Assembly: GCA_019422525.1 (NCBI GenBank)
Contig: JAHZDE010000001.1
Location: forward strand, 372,001 to 436,000
DNA: 64,000 nucleotides
Direction: 5' to 3'
Source of the DNA: Clostridiales bacterium
GTDB taxonomy: Bacteria; Bacillota; Clostridia; Oscillospirales; Acutalibacteraceae
Shown piece by piece: positions 48,652 through 58,669 of this stretch. The position numbers and the translations under genes were made by a program. The notes beneath the pieces were generated by a model, which worked only from the letters and a program-made list of their open reading frames with translations, was not told where the DNA came from and made no database searches. How positions within the stretch are numbered: position 1 is the stretch's first letter; every line of letters begins with the position of its first letter.

Positions 48652-49611
48652 TCAGACAGTGGTCAGAATTACGGTGCAGTTACCGGTAACCGTTACGGTG
48701 CCATTGCCGGCAGGAACAAATACGCTGTCGCCTTTCTGAACCGGCAGAGTCTGTCCATCGCTCTCCATGGTTCCTTCACCGTCTACAATCATGAAGGACC
48801 GGAAGCTGCTGTCATCAATGACAAAGGGCTGCGCGCCGTTTACCACATATTTATCGGTGGTAAAGTATTTGCAGGTAGCCAAACGGGTTTTCACAGCGGC
48901 TTCCAGCTGCTCCGGCGCATAGGTATGGGCAGAAGTGTCGGAAGGCACTAATTTGGACACTTCGATAGCCTTGTCCACATGCAGCTCACGCAGGTTGCCG
49001 TTTTTGTCCCGGCGGCCATAGTCGTATACACGATAGGTCGTGTTGGAATTCTGCTGGATTTCACAGATAATGATGCCAGCTCCGATAGCATGAATCGTTC
49101 CGGATTCAATAAAGAACACATCGCCCTTGTGAACCGGGACTTTGTTCAAAACTTCCAACAGGGTGTTGTCTTCAATTTTTGCGCGGAATTCCTCTTTGGA
49201 AATCTCGCGATTGACGCCGAAGTACAGGGAAGCACCTTCCTCGCAGTCCAGAATATACCACATTTCGGTCTTGCCATATTCATGCTCCACCCGCAGGGCA
49301 TACTCGTCACTGGGATGTACCTGAATGGACAGGGGGTTTTTGGCGTCGATAAATTTAATCAGAACCGGGAAGTTTTCAAAAGCCTCTCCGTTTTTACCCA
49401 ATACCTGACGGCCGGCTTTTTCGATATACTCGCTCAGGGTCAATCCGTCATACTCACCGCCGCGAACGACGCTCTGGCCAGCAGGATGAGTGGAAAGCTC
49501 CCAGCTTTCAGCCACAATATCCAAGTCGCTTTTTTTGTTGTATTCAGTTTTCAGGCGGGTACCGCCCCACAGATAGTCCTTAAATGCGGGTTCCAGTTTT
49601 AACATGTTCAT
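48652..49611 (-). CDS. manA: Mannose-6-phosphate isomerase, class I
   Basis: A 319-aa zinc enzyme linking mannose-6-P and fructose-6-P. Zinc ligands appear in I-Q-V-H-P-S-D-E-Y-A and G-K-T-E-M-W-Y, and the later His in G-T-I-H-A-I-G-A-G. L-W-G-G-T-R-L at the N-terminus and E-I-Q-Q-N-S-N-T-T-Y-R-V-Y-D-Y are class I marks. AAGGAAGG precedes the ATG. Convergent with nagA. Confidence 0.95.
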   Translation of the reverse strand: MNMLKLEPAFKDYLWGGTRLKTEYNKKSDLDIVAESWELSTHPAGQSVVRGGEYDGLTLSEYIEKAGRQVLGKNGEAFENFPVLIKFIDAKNPLSIQVHPSDEYALRVEHEYGKTEMWYILDCEEGASLYFGVNREISKEEFRAKIEDNTLLEVLNKVPVHKGDVFFIESGTIHAIGAGIIICEIQQNSNTTYRVYDYGRRDKNGNLRELHVDKAIEVSKLVPSDTSAHTYAPEQLEAAVKTRLATCKYFTTDKYVVNGAQPFVIDDSSFRSFMIVDGEGTMESDGQTLPVQKGDSVFVPAGNGTVTVTGNCTVILTTV

Positions 49612-49718
49612 TTTCTGATACCTTCCTTTCCGGCGTTTGTGTGATGCTGCGGCTGTATCGCCGCTTTTTTGGCACAGCCGCCGACAATCAATCTATCCTT
49701 ATGATATACCAGAAACGA

Positions 49719-49776
49719 AAAAACAGCAAGGAAAATTGTGAAAAAAACCAAAAGTCCTCTCACAAAATTCCTTGCT
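49719..49776 (-). terminator. Terminator after araD
   Basis: AGCAAGGAA (49725-49733) pairs with TTCCTTGCT (49768-49776), with inner TTGTGA/TCACAA; on the minus strand GTTTTTTCG follows. Confidence 0.8.
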
Positions 49777-49799
49777 GTCCAGCTTTTTTCTAAAAAGAA

Positions 49800-50498
49800 T
49801 TACTTCTTTTTCTGCCCATAATAGGCATTTGCGCCGTGCTTACGCAGAAAATGTTTATCCAGCAGTTCCTGCTGCATGGGCTGCATTTGTACACCCATGG
49901 TATTTTCCGTATGCCATGCCATCATAGCCAGCTCTTCCAAAACGACAGAGTTGTGTACTGCCTCAAAGCAGTCTTTGCCCCAAGTAAACGGGCCGTGGGA
50001 TTTTACCAGCACAGCCGGGATGTCTTCCGGCTTTTTCCCTTGGAAAGTTTCCACAATGACCTTACCGGTTTCCAGTTCATATTCGCCGCCGATTTCTTCC
50101 GGAGTCATTGCCCGGGTGCAGGGGATGGGGCCATAGAAATAGTCGCCGTGGGTAGTGCCATAGGCAGGAATACTGCGGCCGCTCTGAGCCCAGATAGTGG
50201 CCCAGCGGGAATGAGTATGAACCACGCCGCCGATGGTGGGGAAATTCCGGTACAGTTCCAGGTGGGTGGGAGTGTCGGAAGAGGGGTTCAGTTCTCCTTC
50301 CACTTTATGGCCTTCCAAATCCATGACTACCATGTCTTCCGGACGAAGCTTGTCGTATTCCACGCCGGACGGCTTGATCACAAACAGTCCGGACTCCCGG
50401 TCAAGACCCGATACATTGCCCCAGGTGAAGACAACCAGGCCATGAGCAGGCAGCTGCAAATTGGCTTTCCATACTTGTTCTTTCAGTTTTTCCAGCAT
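49800..50498 (-). CDS. araD: L-ribulose-5-phosphate 4-epimerase
   Basis: A 232-aa class II aldolase-fold zinc enzyme giving D-xylulose-5-P from L-arabinose breakdown. Marks: T-W-G-N-V-S, K-P-S-G-V, zinc ligands in V-V-H-T-H-S, and the later His in K-S-H-G-P-F-T-W-G. AAGGAGG precedes the start. It lies just after araR on the same strand; araA and araB are not in the window. Confidence 0.94.
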   Translation of the reverse strand: MLEKLKEQVWKANLQLPAHGLVVFTWGNVSGLDRESGLFVIKPSGVEYDKLRPEDMVVMDLEGHKVEGELNPSSDTPTHLELYRNFPTIGGVVHTHSRWATIWAQSGRSIPAYGTTHGDYFYGPIPCTRAMTPEEIGGEYELETGKVIVETFQGKKPEDIPAVLVKSHGPFTWGKDCFEAVHNSVVLEELAMMAWHTENTMGVQMQPMQQELLDKHFLRKHGANAYYGQKKK

Positions 50499-50581
50499 GT
50501 GTAAAATTCCTCCTTGAAAAATATCTTTAGTTTGTAAATGCAGCAGTCATTGAACAGCTGCGAGTTGACAATCGCAATGAA

Positions 50582-51670
50582 TTATGGACAATCCGAAATA
50601 ATCGAACCTTTTTGGACAAGCTCCATATTCATGACAAGGGGTTCTTCCTTGCTTTTAGACTCTATCATCCTGATAATTTTTCCGGCTGCTTCCCGTCCCA
50701 TTTGCTCTTTGGGGTGGTTGAAGGAAGTAATTTTAACAGGTGAATATTGCGAAACACTGGAGTTGTCAAACGAAATCACAGAAATTTCTTCAGGAACCTG
50801 CCGTCCATGCTGACGCAGCAATTCAATCAGCCGGTAAGCAATCTGGTCATTATAGCACACTACTCCATCGCAGTGGCGGAGGGTACGGAAAATCCGTTCA
50901 GCATTATCCCCATCAAACAGAGACTCCTTGTCAACTGTCGAATACCAAATAACAGCATCGTCATTGATTTCCTGACCTGCCTCCATCAAGCCTTCGGCAA
51001 ACCCAGCATATCGTTCATGCCCTTGCATATCGTCGGATTTAAAAATTCCTCCCAAATGATGGCATCCTGCTTTTAACAATTTTTGAGAAGCATAGGAGCC
51101 TGCTTGCCGGTCATTGGTAACTACATAAATACACCCCGGCAGTTCTCGATAATATCCATTGAAAAATACACAGGGAATTCCCATACTTTCCAGCTTTCGA
51201 TATAACGCAATGTTAGGGTTGGGAAGGGCTGTTTTGGTTCCTTCCACAATCAGACCATCCACCCCGTTTTCCAGCATGGACTGTAAAATCTGTCGTTCGG
51301 TTTCCACACGGTTTTTGGTAACGCCCAAAGTTAAACGGTATCCATTGGCCGAAAGTACCTCTTCGATTCCCCGGACGATAACAGGAAAGATATAGTCGGT
51401 GATGTAAGTGGTAATCACGCCGATGGTACGGCTTTTTTGTGCCATCGGTGTCCGTTTGGTTATATAAGTTCCGCTGCCCCGACGGCGTACCAGAAACCCT
51501 TCCTGTTCCAACACTCCCAGCGCCTGCCGGACTGTTTGACGGCTAAAGCCATATTCCTCCGAAAGTTCGTTTTCAGAGGTGAGCTTATCGCCCATTTTCA
51601 GAGAACCATTGAGGATTTGTTCCCGAATAGCGCTGGCCAAAATATTGTACTTGGCTTCCTTTTTTTCCAT
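50582..51670 (-). CDS. araR: AraR-type repressor (GntR HTH + LacI sugar-binding domain)
   Basis: A 362-aa chimeric regulator. The N-terminal GntR winged helix (about 5-72; S-R-Q-T-V-R-Q-A-L, G-S-G-T-Y-I) is fused to a LacI/periplasmic-binding domain (about 82-362; V-D-G-L-I-V-E, I-S-V-I-S-F-D-N-S). This is the AraR architecture, releasing DNA on L-arabinose. A near-consensus AraR box lies 25 bp upstream (51695-51710) and araD lies directly downstream. The start has the extended site GGAGGTGAT. Confidence 0.92.
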   Translation of the reverse strand: MEKKEAKYNILASAIREQILNGSLKMGDKLTSENELSEEYGFSRQTVRQALGVLEQEGFLVRRRGSGTYITKRTPMAQKSRTIGVITTYITDYIFPVIVRGIEEVLSANGYRLTLGVTKNRVETERQILQSMLENGVDGLIVEGTKTALPNPNIALYRKLESMGIPCVFFNGYYRELPGCIYVVTNDRQAGSYASQKLLKAGCHHLGGIFKSDDMQGHERYAGFAEGLMEAGQEINDDAVIWYSTVDKESLFDGDNAERIFRTLRHCDGVVCYNDQIAYRLIELLRQHGRQVPEEISVISFDNSSVSQYSPVKITSFNHPKEQMGREAAGKIIRMIESKSKEEPLVMNMELVQKGSIISDCP

Positions 51671-51694
51671 AATTCAGAGATCACCTCCGACAAT

Positions 51695-51710
51695 ATATGT
51701 ACATACAACT
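51695..51710 (-). promoter_or_regulatory. AraR operator
   Basis: ATATGTACATACAACT matches the AraR consensus ATTTGTACGTACAAAT at 13 of 16 positions, in the araR upstream region, implying autoregulation of araR-araD. The gap 51671-51993 also holds the moxR promoter. Confidence 0.7.
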
Positions 51711-51817
51711 TTATAATATAACACCGTACATGTTTTTGCAAGCCTTTTTCCGCTTTTTTCGTTGAAAATACAAAAGGCTTAGAAAGATTACAAAATTTAT
51801 ACAGTTTTCCATGATTG

Positions 51818-51846
51818 TTGAAATATAGAAAGAAATACGTTACAAT
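51818..51846 (+). promoter_or_regulatory. Promoter of moxR operon
   Basis: TTGAAA (51818-51823), 17 bp, TACAAT (51841-51846). Confidence 0.6.
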
Positions 51847-51993
51847 AAAAGCCAGAAGAATATCGCATGTTTTTAGAAAAATGATGTGCGTGAAATTTTG
51901 TTTTTATTCTATATGCTTTTAAAAATAATCCGAAAATATTTAATGGATAGTTGAATTTTTGTAATGACGGAAAAGAAACAGGAGGAAAAATCT

Positions 51994-52926
51994 GTGCAGA
52001 AGGCCATTGAAATTATGAGAGAAGTACAGAAAGTTGTGGTGGGCAAAGAAAGAACCATCGCGGCTGCAATGTGCGCCATGCTGGCCGGCGGCCATATTTT
52101 GTTAGAAGATATTCCCGGAGTGGGAAAAACAACCATGGCACTGGCATTTGCCAGAGCTATGGACCTTTCTTTTAAGCGAATGCAATTTACTCCGGATGTA
52201 ATGCCTACGGATGTGACAGGCTACTCCCTTTATAACCGGGAAACCGGGAAAAGTGAATATGTTCCCGGAGCCGCCATGTGTAATTTGTTTTTGGCGGACG
52301 AAATTAACCGTACTTCCAGCAAGACCCAATCTGCCTTGTTGGAAGTGATGGAAGAAGGAAAAATTACCGTAGACGGGGTTACCCGTCCCGTTCCCCAGCC
52401 GTTTTGGGTAATCGCTACACAAAACCCTGTAGGGTCTGCCGGTACGCAACTGCTGCCAGAGTCTCAAATGGATAGATTTATGGTGTGCCTGAGTATGGGA
52501 TATCCCAGCGTACAGGAAGAAGTGGCCATTCTGCAGAGCCGGCAAACGGAGAACCCGTTGGAGGCGGTGCGGCGAGTTGCCGGTCCAGAAGAGATTTTGA
52601 GAATGGAGCAGGAAGTCAGCCAGGTATATGCTTCTGATATTGTTTGCCAGTATGCAGCCGAATTGGCCGCTTGGACCCGTACAGCCGAAACACTGCGTCT
52701 GGGAATCAGTCCCCGCGGCACATTGGCATTGATTCGTATGGCCAAAGCAACAGCATATTTAAGCGGCAAGGATTATATTGTCCCGGAGAATATCCAATCT
52801 GTCTTTTTGGATGTGTGCGCGCATCGTGTCCTGCTTAATCCCAAAGGACGGGTAGCCGGGCTAACTACCAGAGATGTATTGAGCGAAGGGCTGAAGCAGG
52901 TAAAGGCCCCCGGAATAGCGGGATAA
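51994..52926 (+). CDS. MoxR-family AAA+ ATPase
   Basis: A 310-aa chaperone-type ATPase thought to remodel or activate partner proteins. Walker A is G-V-G-K-T-T, Walker B is L-F-L-A-D-E-I-N-R, and the arginine-rich S-P-R-G sensor region lies near the C-terminus. GTG 51994 has AGGAGG eight bases upstream; ATG 51964 has no site. The next two genes (DUF58, transglutaminase) are its usual partners. Confidence 0.92.
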   Translation: MQKAIEIMREVQKVVVGKERTIAAAMCAMLAGGHILLEDIPGVGKTTMALAFARAMDLSFKRMQFTPDVMPTDVTGYSLYNRETGKSEYVPGAAMCNLFLADEINRTSSKTQSALLEVMEEGKITVDGVTRPVPQPFWVIATQNPVGSAGTQLLPESQMDRFMVCLSMGYPSVQEEVAILQSRQTENPLEAVRRVAGPEEILRMEQEVSQVYASDIVCQYAAELAAWTRTAETLRLGISPRGTLALIRMAKATAYLSGKDYIVPENIQSVFLDVCAHRVLLNPKGRVAGLTTRDVLSEGLKQVKAPGIAG

Positions 52927-52935
52927 GGTGAAAAA

Positions 52936-54126
52936 ATGGCAAAGAGCAGAATAATATATCTGACGGCGCTGGTAGGGTGCGTACTGTTCTTTATATTTTA
53001 TAAGGGATATTTGTCTCACCTTACGCTGATACTGGTATTGATACTCCCGGTTGTTTCACTGCTGGCAGGGATACTTTCCTGTTTGATGATACGGGTTCAG
53101 CTTCAGGTGGAAAAACATACTGTGGCAAAAGAAGAAGATATCCCTTTGGTTGTGAAAGTGGAGAACCGGGGATTTTTGCCCTGCCCGGAAGTAGAGGTAC
53201 AATTACAATGTGAAAATCTTTTGGGAGAAAGCGATGGCAAGCCTGTGTTTTCTCCTATGCGGTTTTCTGTCAACACAGCCGTTTCCCCGCGTACTGTTGT
53301 GCAAGTAAACCAAAGCCTTTCCAGCCTGTGGTGCGGAGAGGTAAAGTTGTCTGTTGCCAGAATACGTCTGATAGATGTCCTGAGGCTGTTTTGTCTGCCG
53401 GCAGGCGGAAAGATTCCGGAATTTTCTATCAGTGTTCTTCCCGATATTCAGCCAGCCTTTCTTTATTTGGACCCGGAGCCGGCAATGCCGGGCGGTTCTG
53501 AAAAATATTCCCCCTGGAAGCCCGGAGATGACCCGTCGGAAGTGTTTCAAATCCGGGAGTTTCGGGAAGGGGACAGCTTGCGGAGAGTACATCAAAAGCT
53601 GACCCAGCGTATGGGACAGCTGATGGTGCGGGACTTCTCCTTGCCGGTGGACCATGCCCTCTATTTTTTGACGGAACCGGCTGTGGGAGCCGAGCCAAAA
53701 GAACTGGACAGAATGATGACCAATTTTCTTTCCATTTCTGCGGCACTGCTGGAAGAGGGGAACTCTGTTTGGTGCGGTTGGATGGAAGACGGTGTATGCC
53801 GGTGGGAAGAACTTAAGGATGAAGGGGAACTTTCTGCGGTATTGGGGCGGATGCTGGCTTTGAAAATCAATCCGGGACGCCCCGCTATCAATGGACTGCC
53901 AGAACAGGGAAAACTCCCAATAGGCGCTCACTTGTTGTATTTTACGACCCCTGGCGAGGAAGAGGCAGCTGAAAAAGGGGTGGAAATGTTGCAAGGAGAG
54001 AGTGGATGCCGAAAGGTGACAGTTTTGGTTGCCGGAAATATTGATGGATTTTCCATGTCTGAAGATACGGTTACGGTTGTTTCGTCAGACAGCGGAGAAC
54101 TGGACTTGGAGGAGCTGGTACTGTGA
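52936..54126 (+). CDS. DUF58 domain membrane protein
   Basis: A 396-aa protein with two N-terminal TM helices (about 8-25 and 30-50), then a cytosolic DUF58 region. The family core is recognisable as Y-S-P-W-K-P-G-D-D, followed by I-R-E-F-R-E-G-D-S-L-R-R-V-H (commonly R-E-Y-x-P-G-D-x-x-R-x-I-D-W). It is coupled to MoxR (9-bp gap) and overlaps the transglutaminase gene (GTGA). Role unknown; cell-envelope functions are suggested for such clusters. Confidence 0.88.
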   Translation: MAKSRIIYLTALVGCVLFFIFYKGYLSHLTLILVLILPVVSLLAGILSCLMIRVQLQVEKHTVAKEEDIPLVVKVENRGFLPCPEVEVQLQCENLLGESDGKPVFSPMRFSVNTAVSPRTVVQVNQSLSSLWCGEVKLSVARIRLIDVLRLFCLPAGGKIPEFSISVLPDIQPAFLYLDPEPAMPGGSEKYSPWKPGDDPSEVFQIREFREGDSLRRVHQKLTQRMGQLMVRDFSLPVDHALYFLTEPAVGAEPKELDRMMTNFLSISAALLEEGNSVWCGWMEDGVCRWEELKDEGELSAVLGRMLALKINPGRPAINGLPEQGKLPIGAHLLYFTTPGEEEAAEKGVEMLQGESGCRKVTVLVAGNIDGFSMSEDTVTVVSSDSGELDLEELVL

Positions 54127-56645
54127 AAGGAAGAAAAATGTTTGTCCGGAAGCAGCAGGAAGGAACTCCGGCTTTTGCACTGGTTTCCGCCAAGGTGTTA
54201 AAAAACAGAGAAAATCCTGCGATGCGGTACTTGGTGCAGGCGTTGATTTTAGGAATGGGAATCTTTGGATGCTCCTATTCGTTTTTGTCTGCCTTTGGAA
54301 TTACCCTTTATACCAGTGCGCTTCCGGTATGGATGGTATTGTTTGTAGCAATAACGGTAGGAATCTATACTTTTTCCAGCTGGCCTTTTCTGCTATTGAT
54401 TCCAGGAGTCCCCTTGGCGTTATGGGCGTTTCTGGATTTTGATGGGATTCGGAATGGGTTTGTGCTGGTCCTTAACCGGGTCTTACTGGTTATGAGTCAG
54501 AATTCTCCGTGGACCTTTACCCAATTTCAATTGGACTTGGGTCGTTATTATCATCAGGCTGTGTGGCTGGAAACCCGATTTTTGGTGCTCCTTTTTTGCA
54601 TTTTGATTTTAATAACCGGATTTTTTGTGGTACGCCGGCCTACGATGATTGGGTTGATCATTTGTACGGCTCCATTTTTGGCGTATCCATTATTTTTTAC
54701 ATTGATGCCGGATTTGCCCCCGTTTTTTGCCCTTCTGGCTTCTTGGATGATGCAGTATACGTATATTGGCCGGTATCAAGTAAAAACCTTGCGCCATAGC
54801 CGGCCGAAAAAACAGGGGGTCCTGTTTCAAGGGAATGTCCGCAGGCAATCGGCGCTGCTGATGATGGGTTGTATGTTGATTTCTGCCGTTACCTCCATTG
54901 CGATACTTCCCCAGCAGGATTATCAACGGCCTGCTAATATTGATGCGTTGCAGGAGCAGCTTTTCAATTTTCCACAGAGTCTGGTTCATCTGTTTGGCGG
55001 TGGGGCAGATAAAGATTTGCATAATTTGGGGCAGCTTCGGTTTTCCGGAGAAACTGCAATCGAAGTACTTTCTACAGCAGATGAGCCTAAGACACTGTAT
55101 CTGCGTGGATATGCGGCCAATTTTTACGATGGAAATGGTTGGAGTATTGCCGATGACAGCGCTTATCAGCAGGCTTCCCAGCAGTTTACCCAGTGGCAGG
55201 GGGAAACGGTCAGTCCTATGAATTATTATGGTTTATTAGGCCTACAGACCGCTTCTTATACTTTGCAAGTGCGCAATATTGTGCCTAATCATGATTCCAT
55301 TTTTGTTCCTGCTTATCTAAAAGATAATGTATCTGAGATATCCGGTGCGAATTTCCGTCAGGATTTATTTGTTCAGAGAGGATGGAATTCTCCCACAGAA
55401 TATACTTTAGAAACATTTATTCAGCCGGATAGCTGGAGTTGTCTGCTCCATGTGCCAATGGAAGGCAATAGGCCCGGTGTACCGGAGGAATTCCAGGTGC
55501 AGAGCGGGGATGCCCTGCAAAGCTTGACCACTTCCTATGCCACTTATATTTATGAGCCTTATACCCGGCTGCCGGAAAATACCCGCCAAGCAGCTCTTCA
55601 ATGGTGTGAAGAGCATAACATTGAGTCTTTTACGAATATACCGGATTACGAAATCAGTTATGATAGCAGGACGGTAGCGGTGGAAACTTTGTGTCAGCAG
55701 ATTCAGAGCGTTTTCCGAGGGGAATACACTTATACCTATAGCCCGCCATCTTTCCCTCAGGGCCGTGAGTTTATCCAGTGGTTTTCAGAAACCAAGACTG
55801 GCTATTGCGTTCATTTTGCCACTGCCGGTGTGCTATTGCTTCGGGCATTGGGAATACCGGCCCGGTATGCGGAAGGGTATATTATTACCACCGATGACTG
55901 GGAAAATGGCCAGCGGACAGAGGATGGTTATTTACAGGTGCCGGACAGTCATTCCCATGCGTGGGTAGAAGTCTACGATACGGATGACGGTGTATGGGTG
56001 CCGGTAGAGATGACGCCCGGTTTCCACGAAGATGATTTTTGGGAATCACCCAGTCAGTCGGGCAGCCCGTCTCCAGAGCCAACCCCCACACCGGAGCAGA
56101 CGGCAGAACCTACCGAAACTCCGGAAGCAACTCAGACGCCTGTTCCGTCAGAAACGCCGGAGAATACCCTGTCTCCCACACTTGCACCGGACGATGTTGG
56201 TGAGGGGATAGGGACGGGCTGGTTATATTCTATTCTGGCTTGGCTGGGTATCTTCCTGCTTTTGGCAGCGGTCGTTATCTTCCGAAGAAAATGGCATCTT
56301 TTCTGTTGGAGAAAACAGTGGAAACAGCAGGATGTGCGGGAAGGAATCCGGGCATATTGGCGATGGACATTTGAAATTCTCGGCTGTGCTGGACTGACGG
56401 GATGGAATCAGAAAGAACCTGAGAAATCGCTGCACACACTGAAAGAGTCCTGTTCGTGGATAGACGAGTCCCTTTTCCGGAAAGCCTACGAGATTGGAAA
56501 GCAGGCTCGCTTTGGAAAAGATATTCCCAAAGAGGAAGATAGATACACCATGGAAATGTGGGCAGCGTATTTGCGGAAAAACCTGGTTTCTCGTATGTCA
56601 ACGGCACGCAAATTCAAATGCCGCTGGCTGAAATGCCTGCTATAA
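54123..56645 (+). CDS. Membrane transglutaminase-like protein
   Basis: An 840-aa protein. Several TM helices lie in the first about 230 residues. The large extracellular part holds a transglutaminase-like core with catalytic Cys in T-K-T-G-Y-C-V-H-F-A, His in S-H-S-H-A-W-V-E-V and a third acidic residue in V-P-V-E-M-T-P-G (Glu where many have Asp). Then follow a Pro/Thr/Glu-rich stalk, another TM and a cytosolic tail. The GTG start overlaps the DUF58 stop, with GGAGGAG eight bases before. Likely acts with MoxR and DUF58 at the membrane. Confidence 0.9.
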   Translation: MKGRKMFVRKQQEGTPAFALVSAKVLKNRENPAMRYLVQALILGMGIFGCSYSFLSAFGITLYTSALPVWMVLFVAITVGIYTFSSWPFLLLIPGVPLALWAFLDFDGIRNGFVLVLNRVLLVMSQNSPWTFTQFQLDLGRYYHQAVWLETRFLVLLFCILILITGFFVVRRPTMIGLIICTAPFLAYPLFFTLMPDLPPFFALLASWMMQYTYIGRYQVKTLRHSRPKKQGVLFQGNVRRQSALLMMGCMLISAVTSIAILPQQDYQRPANIDALQEQLFNFPQSLVHLFGGGADKDLHNLGQLRFSGETAIEVLSTADEPKTLYLRGYAANFYDGNGWSIADDSAYQQASQQFTQWQGETVSPMNYYGLLGLQTASYTLQVRNIVPNHDSIFVPAYLKDNVSEISGANFRQDLFVQRGWNSPTEYTLETFIQPDSWSCLLHVPMEGNRPGVPEEFQVQSGDALQSLTTSYATYIYEPYTRLPENTRQAALQWCEEHNIESFTNIPDYEISYDSRTVAVETLCQQIQSVFRGEYTYTYSPPSFPQGREFIQWFSETKTGYCVHFATAGVLLLRALGIPARYAEGYIITTDDWENGQRTEDGYLQVPDSHSHAWVEVYDTDDGVWVPVEMTPGFHEDDFWESPSQSGSPSPEPTPTPEQTAEPTETPEATQTPVPSETPENTLSPTLAPDDVGEGIGTGWLYSILAWLGIFLLLAAVVIFRRKWHLFCWRKQWKQQDVREGIRAYWRWTFEILGCAGLTGWNQKEPEKSLHTLKESCSWIDESLFRKAYEIGKQARFGKDIPKEEDRYTMEMWAAYLRKNLVSRMSTARKFKCRWLKCLL

Positions 56646-56751
56646 TTGCCTCTTTTTCCCTGCAAATCTGTCAGAATCCCCTATGGGGTTTCGCCCTTTT
56701 GTGCAATCTGCTGGGGCTAACAAGGAAGTTTTTTTCTGCGACGTATTTTCA

Positions 56752-56780
56752 TTGAATTACACGAAAGACTGTGATATAAT
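56752..56780 (+). promoter_or_regulatory. Promoter of fakA-recG
   Basis: TTGAAT (56752-56757), 17 bp, TATAAT (56775-56780). Confidence 0.65.
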
Positions 56781-56893
56781 AAGAAAAAAATTCAGCACTT
56801 TATAACTTGTGCGAGTATTTTTGCATCTTTCGGCATTTGGTGAACTGGTGTCGCTGCCCGGAAGAAATCTAACAGAACAAGGAAGTGTGAGCT

Positions 56894-58576
56894 GTGATTA
56901 ACGGAATCACTTTGCGAGACGCCATTCTGTCCGGCGCCAATAATATTTGCAAACACAAAAAAATGGTGGATGAGCTGAACATTTTCCCGGTTCCCGATGG
57001 TGATACCGGAACCAATATGTCTATGACCATGACAGCTGCTATCCGCGAACTGGAAAAAAATGAAGACGCAGTTGCCGGACATGTTGCCCATCGTGCTGCT
57101 TCGGCAATGCTTCGGGGTGCCAGAGGAAATTCCGGTGTGATTCTGTCTTTGCTGTTCCGCGGCTTTTCCAAGGGGCTGGAAGATATGGCTACCGCTTCCG
57201 GAGAAGATTTGGCCAATGCATTGGGGTTGGGCGTGGATGCTGCTTATAAAGCTGTTATGACGCCTACAGAGGGTACTATTTTGACTGTGGCGCGGGTTGC
57301 CTATGAAAAAGCTCGTGCCGCTGCTGCCATTGACAGCGACCCGGTGTATGTGTGGTCTGCTGTATGCATGGGGGCTGCTTCCGCTTTGGAGGAAACCCCG
57401 GAGCTGCTGCCGGTTTTGAAAAAGGCCGGTGTAGTGGATGCAGGCGGACAGGGTTTGTGCTTGATTTTTGACGGCATGATGAGCGTTTTCCGTGACGGCG
57501 TTAAGATTGAAATGGAAAAAACCGAAGAGGAAAAGGCAGATGAAACGGCAGAATTCTTCCGCAATGCTGCCGCTGAGTTTGATCAGGAAATTCATTTTAC
57601 CTATTGCACCGAATTTATCGTGGGACGTGACCCCGAAGTAACCCGTGACCCTCAGGAATTGCGGGCTTATCTGGAAACCATTGGCGATTGTGTTGTGGTG
57701 GTGGATGATGAGGAAATCATTAAGGTGCATGTCCATACCGAGAATCCCGGTAATGCTTTGCAGGAGGCGTTGACCTTTGGCCAGCTGCTGACCGTAAAGG
57801 TGGAAAATATGAAAGAGCAGCATCGCCGGGCTGCAGAGGAAAATGAAGCTGCCAAAGCGGCCGCCGAAGAGGCACCTGCACCAAAGGCTGCGCTGGAGCC
57901 AGTTGAGCCTACAGAGGAGCTGGGTTTTGTGGCAGTAGCAGCCGGAGAGGGCCTGCATACTCTGTTTACCGATTTGGGATGCAGCCAGGTGGTCAGCGGA
58001 GGGCAGACTATGAACCCCAGCACCGAGGATATTTTGGCCGCTGTTCTGGCTACACCTGCCAAGCGGGTGTTTGTACTTCCCAATAATAAAAATATCATTA
58101 TGGCAGCCGAGCAGACGATTCCGCTGGTCACGGATCGTGAAGTGGTCGTTTTGCCCACTCGTACCATTCCCCAGGGACTTTCCGCTATGCTGGCAGTTGA
58201 CCCGGACGCTGCGCCGGAGGAAAACCGTCAGCTGATGATGGATGCTGCCGGTGCGGTTGCTACCGGTCTGGTAACATTTGCTGCCCGCGATTCTGAATTT
58301 GGCGGACATCGTATCCATCAGGGAGATATTATGGGCCTGCGCAACGGAAAACTGGATTATATCGAGAAAGACCCGGTCCATACCTGCAGCAAGCTCACCC
58401 GCTCTATGGTCAACCGGAATACTTCCTTTATCACCCTGATTTACGGCAGCGATATTACTGAGGCACAGGCGGAAGATGCCTGCCGTCGGATTCGGAATAA
58501 AATCAGCGACGATATTGAAGTAACGCTGGTGAATGGCGGTCAGCCTATCTATTACTTTATTATTTCTGTTGAATAA
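56894..58576 (+). CDS. fakA: Fatty acid kinase A (DAK2 / YloV family)
   Basis: A 560-aa kinase that phosphorylates fatty acids held by a FakB (DegV) partner. The N-terminal DAK2 domain (about 1-200) has the nucleotide/metal motif V-P-D-G-D-T-G-T-N-M and R-G-A-R-G-N-S-G-V-I-L-S. An Ala/Glu-rich linker (about 315-345) joins the central domain to the C-terminal FakB-binding region (L-P-N-N-K-N-I). GTG start with AGGAAG upstream. recG follows, an arrangement common in Firmicutes. Confidence 0.93.
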   Translation: MINGITLRDAILSGANNICKHKKMVDELNIFPVPDGDTGTNMSMTMTAAIRELEKNEDAVAGHVAHRAASAMLRGARGNSGVILSLLFRGFSKGLEDMATASGEDLANALGLGVDAAYKAVMTPTEGTILTVARVAYEKARAAAAIDSDPVYVWSAVCMGAASALEETPELLPVLKKAGVVDAGGQGLCLIFDGMMSVFRDGVKIEMEKTEEEKADETAEFFRNAAAEFDQEIHFTYCTEFIVGRDPEVTRDPQELRAYLETIGDCVVVVDDEEIIKVHVHTENPGNALQEALTFGQLLTVKVENMKEQHRRAAEENEAAKAAAEEAPAPKAALEPVEPTEELGFVAVAAGEGLHTLFTDLGCSQVVSGGQTMNPSTEDILAAVLATPAKRVFVLPNNKNIIMAAEQTIPLVTDREVVVLPTRTIPQGLSAMLAVDPDAAPEENRQLMMDAAGAVATGLVTFAARDSEFGGHRIHQGDIMGLRNGKLDYIEKDPVHTCSKLTRSMVNRNTSFITLIYGSDITEAQAEDACRRIRNKISDDIEVTLVNGGQPIYYFIISVE

Positions 58577-58597
58577 TTTTCTGTGTATTTCAGAAGA

Positions 58598-58644
58598 GCA
58601 GGGACTGTTGCCGGACATGGATTCCGGCAAGGGTCCCTGCCTTT
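58598..58644 (+). terminator. Hairpin between fakA and recG
   Basis: GCAGGGAC and TTGCCGG (58598-58614) pair with CCGGCAA and GTCCCTGC (58624-58640), followed by a short T-rich run. It is a terminator or attenuator just before the recG ribosome site. Confidence 0.65.
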
Positions 58645-58669
58645 ATCTTATAACAAAGGAGGAAGAGGT

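Noticed and set aside
56792..58630. A 612-codon minus-strand frame opposite fakA
   Set aside because: Antisense shadow; fakA is supported by motifs, promoter and ribosome site.
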